From assembly GCA_024180945.1 (NCBI GenBank), contig JAKSGN010000007.1, forward strand, positions 1,178,001 to 1,242,000: 64,000 nt of DNA, read 5' to 3'. How positions within the stretch are numbered: the first letter of the stretch is position 1; each line of letters starts with the position of its first letter. The notes beneath the pieces were generated by a model. It was given only the letters and a program-made list of their open reading frames with translations, made no database searches and was not told where the DNA came from. The DNA comes from Macrophomina tecta. Its lineage: Eukaryota > Ascomycota > Dothideomycetes > Botryosphaeriales > Botryosphaeriaceae. Made by a program: the position numbers and the translations under genes. Positions 24,360-37,325 of the stretch are shown one piece after another.

Positions 24360-24612
24360 TATTGGATTAATTACGTATATATAGCTTTTACTAAGTTGTT
24401 GGAATATTTAATTTAGTAGTATTTTAGATTTAGTTATATCTTATACTCGTTGTATACTTATCTTAGTAGGTAAGCAAGTTATATACCCGTTTTACCCTAG
24501 TAGGTAGAATAGGTATGAGGGAAGCCCGTATAGCCTTTCTCTACTAGATATACTACTTATTTTAATTAATTCTTTTATTATTAATTAAGCCGTTATACTA
24601 CTTATTCTAATA
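24360..24612 (+). repeat. 5' LTR of Copia-II B (253 bp)
   Basis: Starts tattggattaattacg, contains a second LTR-like start, tgttggaatattt, about 37 bp inside, and ends ttctaata. Confidence 0.9.
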
Positions 24613-24933
24613 ATTATAAGCCCGGGTGCGTCTTTAGTATCTTTCGTATTCTAAGCTATTCTTCCTAGTACCTTATTATGCTATTCTAAGCGTTTCGTAG
24701 CATCTAGATGTTTATTCTTAGTATTCTTTTACTATACGTATTCTATAATGGAGGACTTTAGTTGCCTTCTATAATACGCCTTTTTTATTACCTAAAGCGC
24801 AGTACTTTCCCACCGCCTTAGAGTAATACTTTTAAGTAAACGGCTTATTTATTAGCCTTACACCTATTACCTACTTTAGTAACTTACCTGTGCCTTCTTT
24901 GGCATATAATACGACGTAACGTAATACTACGCT

Positions 24934-27900
24934 ATAACGTCTTCTAAACCTATTGTTGTCTTAAAGACAGCTAATAATTAGGATAAATAGTACTTTATTA
25001 TCTAATTACGAGCTAAGAAATACGAGATATTCGACTATATTAATCTATCGAAGCCATCGAAGCCTTCTTAACTAAGCGAGCTAGCTAAGATTCTAGAGCT
25101 ACTAGTCTTTAATCTAAACTAACAAAGAGCCTAGGAGTGCTATAAAATATAAATTAGAGCTTGTAAAAGGGATCTATCTAAGTATAAGAAGCTTAAAAAG
25201 GAGATTAATAATCTATTAACAATTATTAAGGACTTAGTGAGCCTATTACTACTTCTAATCCTAAAAAAGCTTAGGGGCGATTCGTATCCCTATTCTTAGC
25301 TTATAGCGCTTAAGGCGCGGCTCTAGCCAATAAGGAAAACTTAAGAGGAACTTATTATTAATAAGCTTCGCTAGCTTAAGAAGCCTCTAAGTAGCTAGAA
25401 TATCAATAAATAGCTTTTATAATAGAAAGAGACTCTATTTAAGGCAGAGAAGCTCGAACTTCTAGAAGTTATAGATAATTAAGGTAAGATCGCCTTTATT
25501 AAGGCGCTTACCCCTCTTAATACCTATTAGGCCTTAACCTATAAGATTAAGCTATAGTATAGTAAGCTTAATAGATCGCTTTATGAAATAATTATCGACT
25601 ACCGAAACTACTTACGCTAGAATACGGCTAAAAATCTAAAGGCTACTAAAGTAGCCTTTACTACTTTACTAAGGGATAAGAAGTAGAAAAGAAAGCTACC
25701 CTTCTACTTATATAGCGAGAATTACTTCTACTATATATATAGATATTACAATCCAGAGGCTAGACTAGTAGATTAGACACTAAACTAGGAGGTTTAAGAT
25801 AAGGTTAATAAGGCACTCGAGGATCTATAGATTAAGAGAAGAGTTAAACGCTCTATTAAACGGTTTAAAAATAGCTAAAATCACGGCTAAAGCTAGAAGA
25901 AGTAGAACAACGCTCCTTAAAAGAAATAAGAGCTAAAACTAGGTAAAGAAGATAAGAAAATATTATTCTTTCTAGCTATAGTTACCTTATTATTTAATAT
26001 ATAACGTATTTTAAGGCCTATAACGCTTAATCTCTTATGGATTGCCGATACTAGTATAACACACCATATCTATAATTAGTATATGAAGAATCACTACACT
26101 AAAACAAGGAACGTAGGGCTAGATAACTACGTTATATTAGAAAACTCTACGGTTAAGATCGAGTTATTTAGTAAGGCACTAGTATATACTACTAACTATA
26201 AGGGCCTACGCACTATTAAGCTTATAGACGTGGCCTACGTACCCTCGTTTATAGTAAACCTCGTCTCTGTTGCTAAGGTAAGAGAAAAGGGAATCGAGTT
26301 AGATATAGAACGTATATACCTCTACTTAGAGGACTTTATTATAGCCTACCTAACCTTCGCTCAAAACCACTTCTTTATGGAATATAAGAAAGTAGATAAA
26401 CTACCGGCTATAGTATTAAACGTTGCTAATCGCTTGTTGCCAGCCATATAATGGCATAAAATCTTTACATACGTAGGCTAAAGAGCTATTTAAGCCTTGC
26501 TATAAGCGGTATAAGGAGCTATAATTACCGATTAGTAGCTACCTAATTACTATAATATATACGCTCGTACTAAGGCATACCAGCAGATCTCATAATCTAT
26601 ATAACTAGAGAAATTATTAGAAGAAGTATTCTTTCGAGTCTTATTTAACTTAATATATATAATACGAGCTAATAACGGCTACTAATAGATTACGCATCTT
26701 AAATACGCTTCTACTAAATTCACTTTTGCGGTTACTTACGTAACTAAAAATAAGTATACCTAGCACCTTCTTAACATCATCTAAATAATTAAGATAAGAT
26801 TTAGCAAATCAGTAGCCTTTCTTAGATTAAATAAAGAAGTATCGCTTATACGAGCCTTTAAGTAGTAGCTTAAGTAGTAGGGAGTTACTTATAAAGTATT
26901 AGCTCCGTATACCCCTTAGTAGAATAGCGCATCAGAGCGTTTAGGGCACTTAATTATTATTAAAGCAAGATTATTACGAGTTAGTGCTAACCTGCCTAAG
27001 CACCTATAGCCTAAAATTATTAAGGTAGCAGTCTATATCCATAATAGAACTCTAATAAAGCGCTATTATTAGAAAACGCTATTTAAGCGTATTTATAGCA
27101 AGAAGCTAAAAGTAGCGTACCTTTAAGTTTATAGCTATAAAGCCTACTTACTACTTAAGAATATTCTACGTAGTAATAAGCTAGGTGAGCGTGTCCTTAT
27201 TAGATACTTAGTTAGATATAACTCTACTAATATCTATAGAATCTAGCATTCTCTAAAGGACCGAGTAGTACGCTTAAGAGACGTTATCTTTAATAAATCT
27301 AGTAAGTTCTCTCTAGAGGATCTAGAAAAGATACTCGCTCTACAATAGTAGAAGTAAAATTAAGAGTAAGAGGTAGTTATTCCTCGTATTACGCTTTATA
27401 AGGAGGATATTATCCCCTTAGATTAGAATTCTAAGGTCTTCTTTAACCTTAGTAATAAGCTATCACCGGCTCCAATTTAATTAACTTAAGAAACTCTAGA
27501 GACTTAAGATAGCCACCTAGGCGCCTAAGTATAAGGAGTATAACTAGATTATCTACTAAGCCCTTTAGAATTAACTAGTAAAGGCCTAGCACGCGAATAG
27601 TATACGAAAAGCTACCTATAAGCAGGCTTAACTTAAGGCGAGTAAATACTAGATTCTTTAGATTACGTATTACTAGATTGATCTACTCTAGTCTAATAAT
27701 AAGCCTCTTAAGGCTTAGCCTCTTAAGACTTAGGGGGTAAAGATTAATAGAATTAATAATTACGAGAACTCGGCCAGCTTATACTAGTCTAATACGATAA
27801 TCCACCTAATCCAGGCGCTGCTAGAGGAAACCATACCCCAAGAGAACGTAATATTGTAGCAGATATTAATCTAAACCTAATTATCCACGGATTAAAGACT

Positions 27901-29628
27901 CGCAACTTACGTAAAGATACGTATATTACATTAATTTATAATAATATATTTAGTTACTAAATGCTATTTACGTCTTTTCTCGTATCTTTTCAGGAATCTA
28001 CTATAGTAAAAGCGTAAGCATCGCCTATAGGCCTATCACGTATTTACCGAGATTAACTACTACCTAAACCTCGTTTCTATAAGGATATTTTCAACCACCT
28101 AATAAAAACTCACCTACTGAAGGCAATCTAAACAGAACTCTAGAAACTTTAGGGTAAGAGGGTATAGAAAACAGTAGCACTTAGTAAAGTAAAAAGCCTT
28201 AGTATGGATATTATTCCACTTATCTAGGTATTTAAGTATAAGCTTAATAAACACGGCTAGCTTACTAAGGTTAAAGCACGTATCTATATAAGAGGAGACC
28301 TTTAGGCTACTTAATAGAATACTTATATAGCTACCCTTACCTTTCGGATTTTCCGAGTCTTAATTGCCATTATCTACGCTTTTGACTTAGAAATGCGCTA
28401 GTACGACGTTATAAACGCATTCCCTTACGTTCTACTTAAGGAAAAGATATACTATCGACCTCTAGAAGAACTAAAGCTTAAATAAGACTAAATTCTTCGT
28501 TTACTTCGAGCGCTTTATAGCCTTAAGGAGTTACTAGCTCTCTAGTAACGGTACTTCTATAAATCCTTAGAAGAGCTTGGTTTAACTTAGGTGCCTAATA
28601 CTCCTTATTTATATTTAAACGATCGCCTGTTCGTCTTCTTCTTTATAGATAACGTTATTATAGTATACTATAAGCGAGATAAACCTTTTATAGACGCTTT
28701 CTAAGAAGACCTACTTAAACGCTACGAGATAAGAATTCTAGGAGAAGTATAATAGTTTCTAGCCTTACGTATTATAAGGGACCGAGAGTAGAGGCTCTTA
28801 TAGCTCTTCTAGGAATTATATATCTCTAGCCTTATTACTCGCTACGGTATTAGTGAAAATTACTTTTCTTTAACACCGCTTTCTTTAGATAAAGTGCTTT
28901 AAGCGAACTAAGGTACGTACGTAAGCGCGTAAGATATTTACCTCTATTAAAGTAGAATTAGTTTAGTATAATTTACGGCCACTAGTACTAGGGTAGATAT
29001 TGCGTATACCTATTTCGTACTATTATCTTACCTTACTAATCTATCTTCTCGCTATCTTAAGCTCTCCTAAAGGCTCCTTAGCTATTTAGTAGGAACTAAG
29101 AAGCTCGCCTTATTCTTTTAGGGCAACTATAAGGACGAAAATAATATCTTTACTATTAGTAGTAATATAGTATTTGCTAATAATCCGGACACGCGCCGCA
29201 GCTACTAAGGCTCGATTATTACTATATTCGGAGTAGCTATTAATTGGAAGGCTATTAAGTAGCCTACTATTATAACTTTAACTACCGAAGCCGAGCTTCT
29301 TACCTTATTAGAAGTCGCTAAGTAATGCTTTTAGTAGAAACGCCTTTTTAGAGGAGTGTAATTCGATCCAGGCCACTAAATTAAAATATAGTGCGATAAT
29401 ACGTAAACGCTTCGGCTCATACAGAAAAGCATTAGGAAGCTTAATACTAAGCTACGTTATATAGATATACACCACTATTAGCTACGCTAGAAAGCCTAAG
29501 TAGGCAATGTTTACCTTTAGTGGACGCCTATAGTAGTAATATTAGTAGACGGTCTTACTAAAGCCCTACCTCGCTAGAAGCACGCTTATTTCGTTACGGC
29601 CATTAGACTTTTTCTACTCTATAATTAG
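24934..29628 (+). pseudogene. Copia-II B Gag-Pol relict, 1565 codons without net frameshift
   Basis: From the former start (ATA at 24934) to TAG at 29626-29628 is exactly 1565 codons, so frame has been kept while point mutations added dozens of stops. Protease motif WIADTSITHHI with catalytic Asp at codon 372. Stop-free piece 26083-26451 lies between protease and integrase. Integrase C-terminal half near 26930 (LERLGH after QNG-like sequence). RT motif FFIDNVII at codons 1236-1243, with the second catalytic Asp (1240) changed to Asn. RNase H near 29180-29330 (NPDTRRS, TEAELL). All changes fit C-to-T/G-to-A RIP. Confidence 0.88.
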
Positions 29629-29962
29629 CATCCATTTATTTGTATTATTTCGTAAAATAAGGCGCAACCCTTATAGCTTACTTAAGCTAACAAAGGACTT
29701 ATGCCTAACTAGGTATAAGTCTCCCCTAATCTTTTAAGTATTTATAGTTATTACCTAAACGCTACTTATGCGTTCTCTATGCTATATACTAGTAGCACTA
29801 CTAGCATGTAGCATAGAGAACGTATTTTATTATTTCTTTTAATTTTAGAAACTAACCGCCTATTTTAAGCGAGTTTACGAGTTTAATACTTACCTAGTTA
29901 TTCTATTACCCTTATTTCTTTTTATCACCTACTCCCCAAATAGGTAGTACGTGAAGGGGGTG

Positions 29963-30215
29963 TGTTAGATTAATTACGTGTATATAGCTTTTGCTAAGTT
30001 GTTGGAATATTTGATTTAGTAGTATTTTGGATTTAGTTATATCTTATACTCGTTGCACACTTGTCTTAGTAGGTAAGCAAGTTATATACCCGTTTTACCC
30101 TAGTAGGTAGAATAGGTATAAGGGAAGCCCGTACGGCCTCCCTCTACTAGATATGCTACTTATTCTAATTAATTCTTTTATTATTAATTAAGCCGTCACA
30201 CCACTTGTTCTAATA
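29963..30215 (+). repeat. 3' LTR of Copia-II B (253 bp)
   Basis: Starts tgttagattaattacg directly after the polypurine tract and ends ttgttctaata, followed by ttagg. Confidence 0.92.
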
Positions 30216-30220
30216 TTAGG

Positions 30221-30990
30221 TTAGCAAAGCCTTATGCTGTTCCTAGGCTAGTCGTACTGCCATATTAATAGCGAGCGGAAACTTTAAGGCTATGGGGTAT
30301 GGATTTTTACACGGCTATAGCGGCATGTCTTCAACATTTATAACTGGAAAAATCGAGCTTAAGAAAAAAGCAAATATATACCGAGCCAAAAGTGTCTTAC
30401 TCCGTTAACTTAGTCGTCGGGGCAACGGCGTGCGTGCATCGCGGTGAGTCATTTGTAAGGACATCCGGAACGGTACAGCTAGCCCCTATTCTAGGTAATT
30501 AGTTGCATGGGACTAGAAGAAATAACAGCCCTTCATTGCGAGAAGACACTAGTATATTAATATATAATATAGGACGGGGCGAGCATTCTGGATAGCGTAC
30601 GGGTATAGAAGCATTGCGAGCTATTAACTTATATCGAAACTAGCGCATTCTATTAACTTACTATGCTTTCCTCTCTTCCTGTGTATGCAGACAGGATATT
30701 GTTGCTTAGAAGGTCGCGTTTTATACCAAATTATTATTAGGAGAATAATTAGGTCTTAACCGAAGTTTTGCTATGCACAACCAAGGATTTAGATAGACCC
30801 AAGGGCACGCCATTTTCAGTCGCCTTATTAGCTTAGGCATAAAGCCTATCTCGGATAACTACTCGGATTATAGCCGATCATAATAGTGTGAGTAAGCTAA
30901 ATATTTTAGAGTATAGTCCGTGCCTGCTAGTATATTAGCTAAAGGAAGCGGACGGGAGCTATAGGCGGTAGGCGATTTTAGACCTAGGCC
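30221..30990 (-). pseudogene. Unrecognised relict coding sequence
   Basis: Minus-strand frames over 30221-30380 and about 30690-30900 stay open except for TAG/TAA where Gln would fit; readable parts include NMAVRLA near 30240 and NKATENGVPLGLSKSLVVHS near 30800. RIP damage is moderate. No motif lets me name it, and I cannot show that both parts belong to one gene. Confidence 0.3.
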
Positions 30991-32287
30991 ATATTAGTAG
31001 ATATCTGCCTAAGTACGGCGCGTACGAAATGTGCGACCTACTAATCGCTTAGATCAGTACCCTACAGATGCTACAGAACCAGCATCTAGATATAGTATAA
31101 TAGGACTATACTACTTACTAGCGTATATAGATACTATATTATTCCCTCCCTTTATTCCTTGCCTTTACCTTTATACGATAATAGGACAGTTAATAAGTCA
31201 TACGCCTGTCAACGTCGACCTAGACTATATTACAAACATATCCTCCGTCCCTCGTTACTATTACATCGCTTTATTATAGCTATATTTGGGTGTTATAGCC
31301 TTCTAGATCCGGATCTTTATATTTATTTCTATAGAGCTGCTTTAGCTTCGTGTTTATTTACCCTTAAGCGAGACTAAGTTCTACCACAGTATCATCCCTA
31401 TCCGGGGGGCATGTACTGAAGCACAAAGAAAACGAGCGCTCTAGCCGAGAGAAGAGTCCATTAACCAGCGGGATTAGAGACTTTTAAAGCGAGTTATAGC
31501 TTAATTTAGAGCGGGGATAACTGTAACGGATATACGGCAGGGGGGAAGCAAGTTTAACTTAGAGTAATCTACTATAATCTTATTAAATCTTAAGATAGGT
31601 GTAGTATTATTAAGGCTATATATAACTTAGCCGCCTGAAGCGATTCGACGGGGGCTACTATTAGCCGCACTTCTACGCTATTTTCTAAACCTATACCTAC
31701 TTATAAATAATTATCTAAGTAAATATAGGCGGAACTTTTATTCGGGACCTATATAGATAAGTTTGTGTTAACTATTATCACCGTTTACCGTAATTATCTG
31801 CCGTTATTATTTGCTATCTTACTATACGTATTAGTATTTACTTTTCTATACGCTTTTCATACCTTTAAGCGTAGCACTACTATTAAGAGATGTTATAGGG
31901 TCCCTTACTATTATATATATAATAAGTAGCTTTAGCATCATTTAATAAGGTAGTAGTGAACCTTAATTCCTTACTGTTTAATAGTTTGTGTCAGACTATT
32001 TTGCCTTACTGCCTTAGTTATTATATTCTTTTGGGTATTAAGATTAGTATCTACTCTTTGCTACCTTCTTACTACTCTTTACTTATTAAAATCCGATAGT
32101 TTGTGTTAGATTTAAGTAACGCCTGCTAGCTTAGATTCTAAGCGTGGTGTTACGCTTTTTCGTTCCAACAGTTTACGATCGCGAGATGCCGGCTTTTAAA
32201 GTAGATAGCCCCTTCTCCGAGGCCCTGCTACTCTACTTGGAGTCTTGGCTTTTAGACGGATAACAGGATTACCATATCGAATTTTGG
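30991..32287. other. No gene recognised
   Basis: RIP-mutated sequence. Short open frames at 31031-31279 and 31159-31377 overlap each other in different frames and carry no motif. No inverted or direct repeats stand out. Confidence 0.4.
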
Positions 32288-32537
32288 GAGGTCGGTATAA
32301 GTAAGAATAATTGGTGAACTTCCGCCTATCTAATAGAGATGAAAGCGTGTCTTTATATATATTACTTTAGAGAGTATAACCATGGAAGTCTATATATCCG
32401 AGGAAATTCATGTATCCGAGGAAGTGCTATACCGAAGATGTTGGGCATGATGATGCCTTCCATATCCCCGATAGAATATTCGTGAAACTAAAGTACCTAA
32501 GGAGTGATGCCTAATAATAAAGGGGATACTAGTTGAT
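32288..32537 (+). repeat. Dispersed 250 bp repeat, copy 1
   Basis: Shares its order of blocks with 53025-53273: aggtcgg, agaataattggtgaa, gtctttatatata, atatccgagga, ttgggcat, gccttcca, aggggatact. Non-coding. Family unknown; could be a MITE or solo LTR whose ends I could not define. Confidence 0.7.
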
Positions 32538-33194
32538 ATATGTTATTAACTAAAAGCGTTCGAGCTCGAAAGATAGCAGGAGATAAGAGCCTAGTCTAGT
32601 TAAGGATTAATTGCAACCTAGGCCCCGTCTAATGCTACTAGATTACTATAACACAGCCAGCTTAGAGTGGCCCCGTAGTCGCAATACTAGGATCGCTTGG
32701 CGACTTCCTACGAAAATCCTGTCGAACATCTTAGATTCTAGCTATTAACTACTACGCCTATTATCTACTTATTTACTATTTTCTTAGGCATATAATAGAT
32801 GCCTTCCTCGGTCTTTCCCTATACCTAGATATTCTACTTTCTCTCGGATCTATTATTTCTTCGGTTACTCTTTAATTATCTATATATTAGGAAGTTCATT
32901 TAGCTGTTCTTAGAGAACTAGGTAGATCTCAAACCATCCTTTCTAATCTCACTTCTCTCTAGTTTTCGCTATTTCCCCGAATCAGGTAGCAACGAGGTTT
33001 CAATTCGCCGAAGCTATAGCCAATGGAATTACTTCGGCGACTAACGCAGGAAACACATTTTTCTAGATTCCATAGCGAGCACGAGTTCTTATTTTACGAT
33101 CGCCCCCCGTTAAACGTAGTTTAGTTAAAACTCGTCCCTTTCTTGTGAGAAGCAAGTCATTGCCCCTCGAAACTAGGGGGGGAAGGCTCTAGTT
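32538..33194. other. No gene recognised
   Basis: RIP-mutated sequence up to the 5' truncation point of the LINE. It does not look like the missing C-terminal part of the FunK1 gene on the other side of the LINE. Confidence 0.35.
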
Positions 33195-34860
33195 ATAATC
33201 ACGTCTAAATGAGGTGGCATGCAATCGACAGTAAGAATAAGATAATATGGATCGAGAGCAATGTCCAGAGAGCAGTAAAGCGAGCCATTAAGACCTATCT
33301 AGCCATCGGCAAGCTAAGACACTTAAGACCGAAACAGATACAACAGCTTTATCAAGCATGCGTGATTCCCCAAATGGATTATGCGTCTACAGTCTGGCAC
33401 TCCCCTAAAAGGTATAAATGGCAAGTGGCAGTACTCTCGAGGATTCAACGGATAGCAACAGCAAAGGCCATCTCAGCATTCCGAACTATAGCAACAGAGA
33501 CGCTAGACTATAAGAACTTCCTCCTACCAACAAAGTTGCGCCTTCAAACCAGGGCAGCGAGGGTAATCATAAACCTAAGAACACTCCCAGCCTCACACCC
33601 ATACAGGAAGCTGGTCGGAAAGAAGGCCACATCGCTAAGACCGGCAGACAGCTCCATAAGCCCTCTAAACGCATTCCTTAAGCAGCACGACCCGAAGCAA
33701 CTAGAGGAAGTAGAGGTAGTTAATACCTACCCCCTACCACCTTGGCAGGCGCACCCAATAGAGAAGATTCAGTTACGGTCGCCTCACACAGAAGACACGC
33801 TAGCCTTCAAACAAGAGCTACAGGAGGCCCCTACCACAAGAGTATTCGCGGATGCGTCTAAAGCAAAATACCAGCTAGGAGCAGCAGCAGTAATTCTCAA
33901 CCAAGAGCAGAAAGTCCAAAGGAAAGCCCAGAAAGAGTAGGATCTAGTAGATACTACAGCATCGCGGCCGCAGAACTCATCGCCATTAACACCGGGATGG
34001 AACTAGCGGCTATACAACAGCTAGAGGAAGCCAGCCAAGAACCGAGCATCTACACCATCTACAGCAACTCCAAGGCAGCCCTCCAGGCGCTGGCTAACCC
34101 TTACAAACGGAAATCAGGACAGAGCATAGTCAGGTCTATTCTAACAACAGCTCAAGCCCTGAAAGAGAGCCTTCAAATAACATTCAGCCTCCAATGGATA
34201 CCAAGCCACTGCGGGATTCACGGAAACAAGGAGGCAGACAAGCTGGCCAAAGATACGACAAGGCGTCTAAGGGAGCACGATCATCAGCCACTAGCATCTC
34301 TCCTAACCCAAGCAGCTGTAGAAAGAGCGCACAAGCAATGGGCAGCACAATAAATAAACTCAGAGAAAGCACAACACCTCCGCAATATAGACACGGCGCA
34401 ACCAGGACCCCATGTCCGCCACCTATACGACAAGCTCTCGCGCAGCAGGCTAGTCTCCCACGTCCTCCTCGACTGTCCACTGCTACAAGAAGGCCGGCGA
34501 AAGATGTACGAAGACAGCGGTCTCACAAAGAACAGCTTATCAGCTCTACTTAGCGGCAAGCCCCCAAGAAACACCGAAAACACTCCGGGAAAGGAACCCA
34601 AATGGAAAACATCTGCGACAAGCTACAAGCTGTGCTCAAGTTCGCCAAAGAATAACAGCGGTTTATTAACAGAGACGAGCACACGGAGTAGAACTCCGCT
34701 ACAGCCCTACAATCCTTACTACCCGCCCTCCTAACTACCTAATTACTCTCCCAATTTGACACGCACCAATGTATTACTAGAGGAACATCTTAATAGTCTA
34801 TAGCCTACATATCGCTTAGGGCGATGGGTCAGGGTAAATAAATTCAACTCAACTCAACTC
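33195..34860 (+). mobile_element. Tad1-type LINE, 5'-truncated
   Basis: Only the 3' end of ORF2 and the 3' UTR are present, the usual result of incomplete target-primed reverse transcription. The 3' end is the short-repeat tail aactcaactcaactc (34846-34860). The 3' UTR block catatcgctYaggg followed by gggtaaat recurs at 52958-53010. RIP is light. The insertion interrupts a FunK1 gene whose remaining part starts at 34861. Confidence 0.82.
33209..34735 (+). pseudogene. LINE ORF2 C-terminal part: RT end, RNase H, partial C-terminal domain
   Basis: Open frame 33209-33940 covers the RT thumb region (LRPKQIQQLYQACVIPQMDY, SAFRTIATETL) and the first RNase H strand (FADASKA, catalytic Asp). A TAG at 33940 interrupts it; the frame then holds AAELIAIN (catalytic Glu) and continues through 33997-34353 with YSNSKAAL, where the third catalytic Asp has become Asn, and WIPSHCGIHGNKEAD. 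After 34353 another frame gives GPHVRHLYDKL and then directly SHVLLDCPLLQEGRRKM. In related LINEs a Cys/His-containing stretch separates these two parts, so it seems to be deleted here. Not functional. Confidence 0.8.
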
Positions 34861-35985
34861 ATTGTTAGCAGGTCCAGTATTCCACTCGTGGGACTTCACT
34901 CACCTTTAATACCCCCAAGCAATCCCGTGTGTATCGCTTGCAGGCTGCTCGCTCGGTAGAGACTCCTCCCAACTCCGCGCATAATCACACGGCGATGAAC
35001 GCGGTTGCGCCGTGGAACATCTTCCTCGGGTGTAAGATCCGAGCGAGAATGCTTTAGCGGTGGTGGCTGCATTAATTTTTCCACAGTACTCGATAGTCTC
35101 TTCCAAGACACACCTTCGCCCCTACTCTTGCTCCTCCCACTGCCTCTTCCAAGTCCTGAGTTAATAGATATAACTACACTAGTAACATCGTTCGGCGCCG
35201 TGGATCGTGGCTGCCGGGTCGGATTTCTCCCGTCAGAGTCATCCAGTCCTCTCCGGACATTCCCGCGGACATCATCCATAGCGTCTCAAACACGCACGGA
35301 TCGTGGCGGTAGTACCGCGCCATATTATTAACCTTGGGTTCTACCGCTTCCTTTAGTAGAAGACCTTCCTCAGAATACTCCTCGTATTACCACGAGTCCT
35401 TAATAACAAGCTTATCACCGGGCTTGTCCCTTGTACAGCCCTTCCAGCACGTCGTTACCCGGCTAGCGATCGACCGCTACCGGTTCATAAGCTTCTCGAG
35501 GTAAATGCGCTCCGCCCTGCCGTTCTACTAAATCTCGATATACCTCCCGCCATCGTCTTCCGTTATTGTCGGATCAAACCCGATCTCCTCCTCGTTCATC
35601 CATAGGTAGCCTAGGATAATCGAGACGAACCGGTGGCGGTCCTTGTTAATATCGAATGGCTCGTATGCCACACTCCGAGCCGTTCGGGCTCCCACGGCCG
35701 CATAAGCGAACCGCAGAGCATAAAGGTCAGGACGAAACGCCGGATATCTTACGAGGCGAACGCCCCTCGCGCGTATCTCGAGATGTCGAGCTAAGTGACG
35801 TCGTGGTTTTCAGTTAACGGGTTTCTCTCCAGCTCGTTAGGAATAAGGATGTACGACCAATAATATAGAGCGTCGTCGTCTTTTATCTGCCGATTGGCCC
35901 AGGAGGGGTCTGATTCGGCGTGGTGATGCGTCGTCGGCGTGTCGAGGGTCGAAGGCAGTAGTCGATAACAAACGCCGAAAACCAA
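34861..35985 (-). pseudogene. FunK1-type fungal protein kinase, truncated by the LINE
   Basis: FunK1 is a fungus-specific kinase-like family in accessory genomes. Reading minus: an N-terminal part near 35985-35800, a middle homologous at DNA level to the better FunK1 copy at 44500-45000 (FDPTI-type region, then KDSW near 35390), RYYRH near 35320, then 35279-34896 with DDVRGNVRRGLD and NRVHRRVIMRGVG. The sequence stops at the GIL...D..xNN catalytic-loop region exactly where the LINE tail begins (34860), so the C-lobe is gone. At least one frameshift (near 35280) and several TAG stops. No C-terminal remainder was found at 33194 or leftward. Confidence 0.75.
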
Positions 35986-37325
35986 TTACTTTAGCAGTGG
36001 AGGAAGCCCGGCATCTCGTCCTCTTCGCAGCACGTCGCTCTATAGGAAGGGCGAGTCGCTGGACGGTATGGGGAGGCCGCTGTAAGAAGCGAAAGGCGGG
36101 CGCGTCGACGCGTTGCGCAATAGACCCGTCGGGGATAGCCCCACTATTAGCACTTTCGCCTGACCACTCGTGTCATGGTAAGAGACTGAAGCAAACCATT
36201 GGGTTCTGACCCTGCCCCTGGCTACTGCAAAATTGCGCAGCAGAGCGATGCGAGGACGGGCCGATCTTCCCCGGCCCACCGCCTCGGTCACGCTAAACTC
36301 GGGTCCTAAGGCCGCGGAATAGAGCAGGAGGACCATGTGACGGCCGTTGGGGCCTGATAGGTTATGGATAGAGAATGATTGGCGACACCTGTATGCTGGA
36401 CGTACGCCCGTGCTTCCACCGCATGAAGTCGTTAGAGGCTGGCGGCTAGTGATGAGACAGAGCTTGACCCGCTCGTTATCATTGTGAGGCTCGCGTAGAC
36501 GTGGACAAAACGGCGATCCAGGTTCAGATACGGGCCGTCCCGAATAAGGAGGTCAGATATGAGCTTTTTGGCCCCCACACTGAAGCCTAATTTATAGCAT
36601 GCCGCAAAAATACGTCTCTCGCGTGTTATGACGGAGCCAAGGCCTGAACATGATTTTACGCGCTCCGTGCGTTTTCTCGGCGGGTAGCGGATTCACGACA
36701 CCTTTCGCACACACCCTGCCGAATTAGGTAGATGGGCCTGGCGGCAGGGGAAGATCCACAAATGCGTTAATGCAGCTCTTTGCAACCGTTCAGGCACCGA
36801 AGGCTGGGGGCCGATTGGGGGGCCAGAATTAAAGTTGTGATACCCATCGCTGGGGAATGATGCGTGAGGAGTTTTGTTGCGCTGTACCACATCCCCATAG
36901 GCCGAGGCTTCGGATATGGACACAGAAACGGTATGTGTGGCGCCGCAGATCTCCCTTGCCTTCGAGCGTGGACGGCGTTGGTGTGCCTGGGAGATTGGCG
37001 GGGGAGAAGGAACTTCGTCTTGGGGGGTTTCGGTGTGCGGAGCGGTGCGTCCGAAAATTTGTCGATCAATGTTTGAGCTCAGGAAGATAACCGGCTGCTC
37101 CCGGGGTTATTGCCATTGCGATTCATGACTTAGATAAGTGGGTCCACTAGGATAGTCCCAGCATGTCCAGCCCTCTTCATGCATCTGATTTTCTAATAGT
37201 TGGGTATGCCTAGCAGGCAGGAGGGGCCCAGCATGGCAAAATGCCAACCATAGAATAGAAAAAGCAAACACTAACACACACACTAAACCCCCTGGTATGC
37301 TTCAAAGTTATTTATATTTGTTTTA
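35986..37325. other. Unassigned island with little RIP
   Basis: Normal-looking CpA and TpG content and higher GC than its surroundings, so probably single-copy sequence that RIP did not touch. Several overlapping open frames on both strands (for example 36040-36336 minus, 36857-37128 plus) lack recognisable motifs. I do not call a gene. Confidence 0.4.

Larger units (their letters stand above)
24360..30215 (+). mobile_element. Copia-II element B, 5856 bp, complete
   Basis: 253 bp LTRs (24360-24612 and 29963-30215) with a perfect 5 bp target duplication ttagg (24355-24359 and 30216-30220). Primer-binding site at 24614 (ttataagcccggg), polypurine tract gtgaagggggtg at 29951-29962. The coding strand is plus. 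RIP is heavier than in Copia-II A: the start codon is ATA and the RT motif reads IDN. The LTR is longer than in copies A and C because its start is composite (see findings). Confidence 0.92.

Noticed and set aside
24934..29628. Long frames interrupted almost only by TAG/TAA suggest a code in which TAG means Gln
   Set aside because: Stops also fall at Trp positions, Cys/His/Asp codons show the same C-to-T/G-to-A changes, and less mutated copies have CAG/TGG there. RIP explains it.
31031..31377. Overlapping ORFs of 82 and 72 aa with Tyr/Leu-rich composition
   Set aside because: No motif, composition typical of RIP-mutated DNA, frames overlap.
36857..37128. Three overlapping plus-strand ORFs of 70-77 aa
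   Set aside because: Mutually overlapping frames in a GC-rich island with no motif; the opposite strand is open too, which points to chance.
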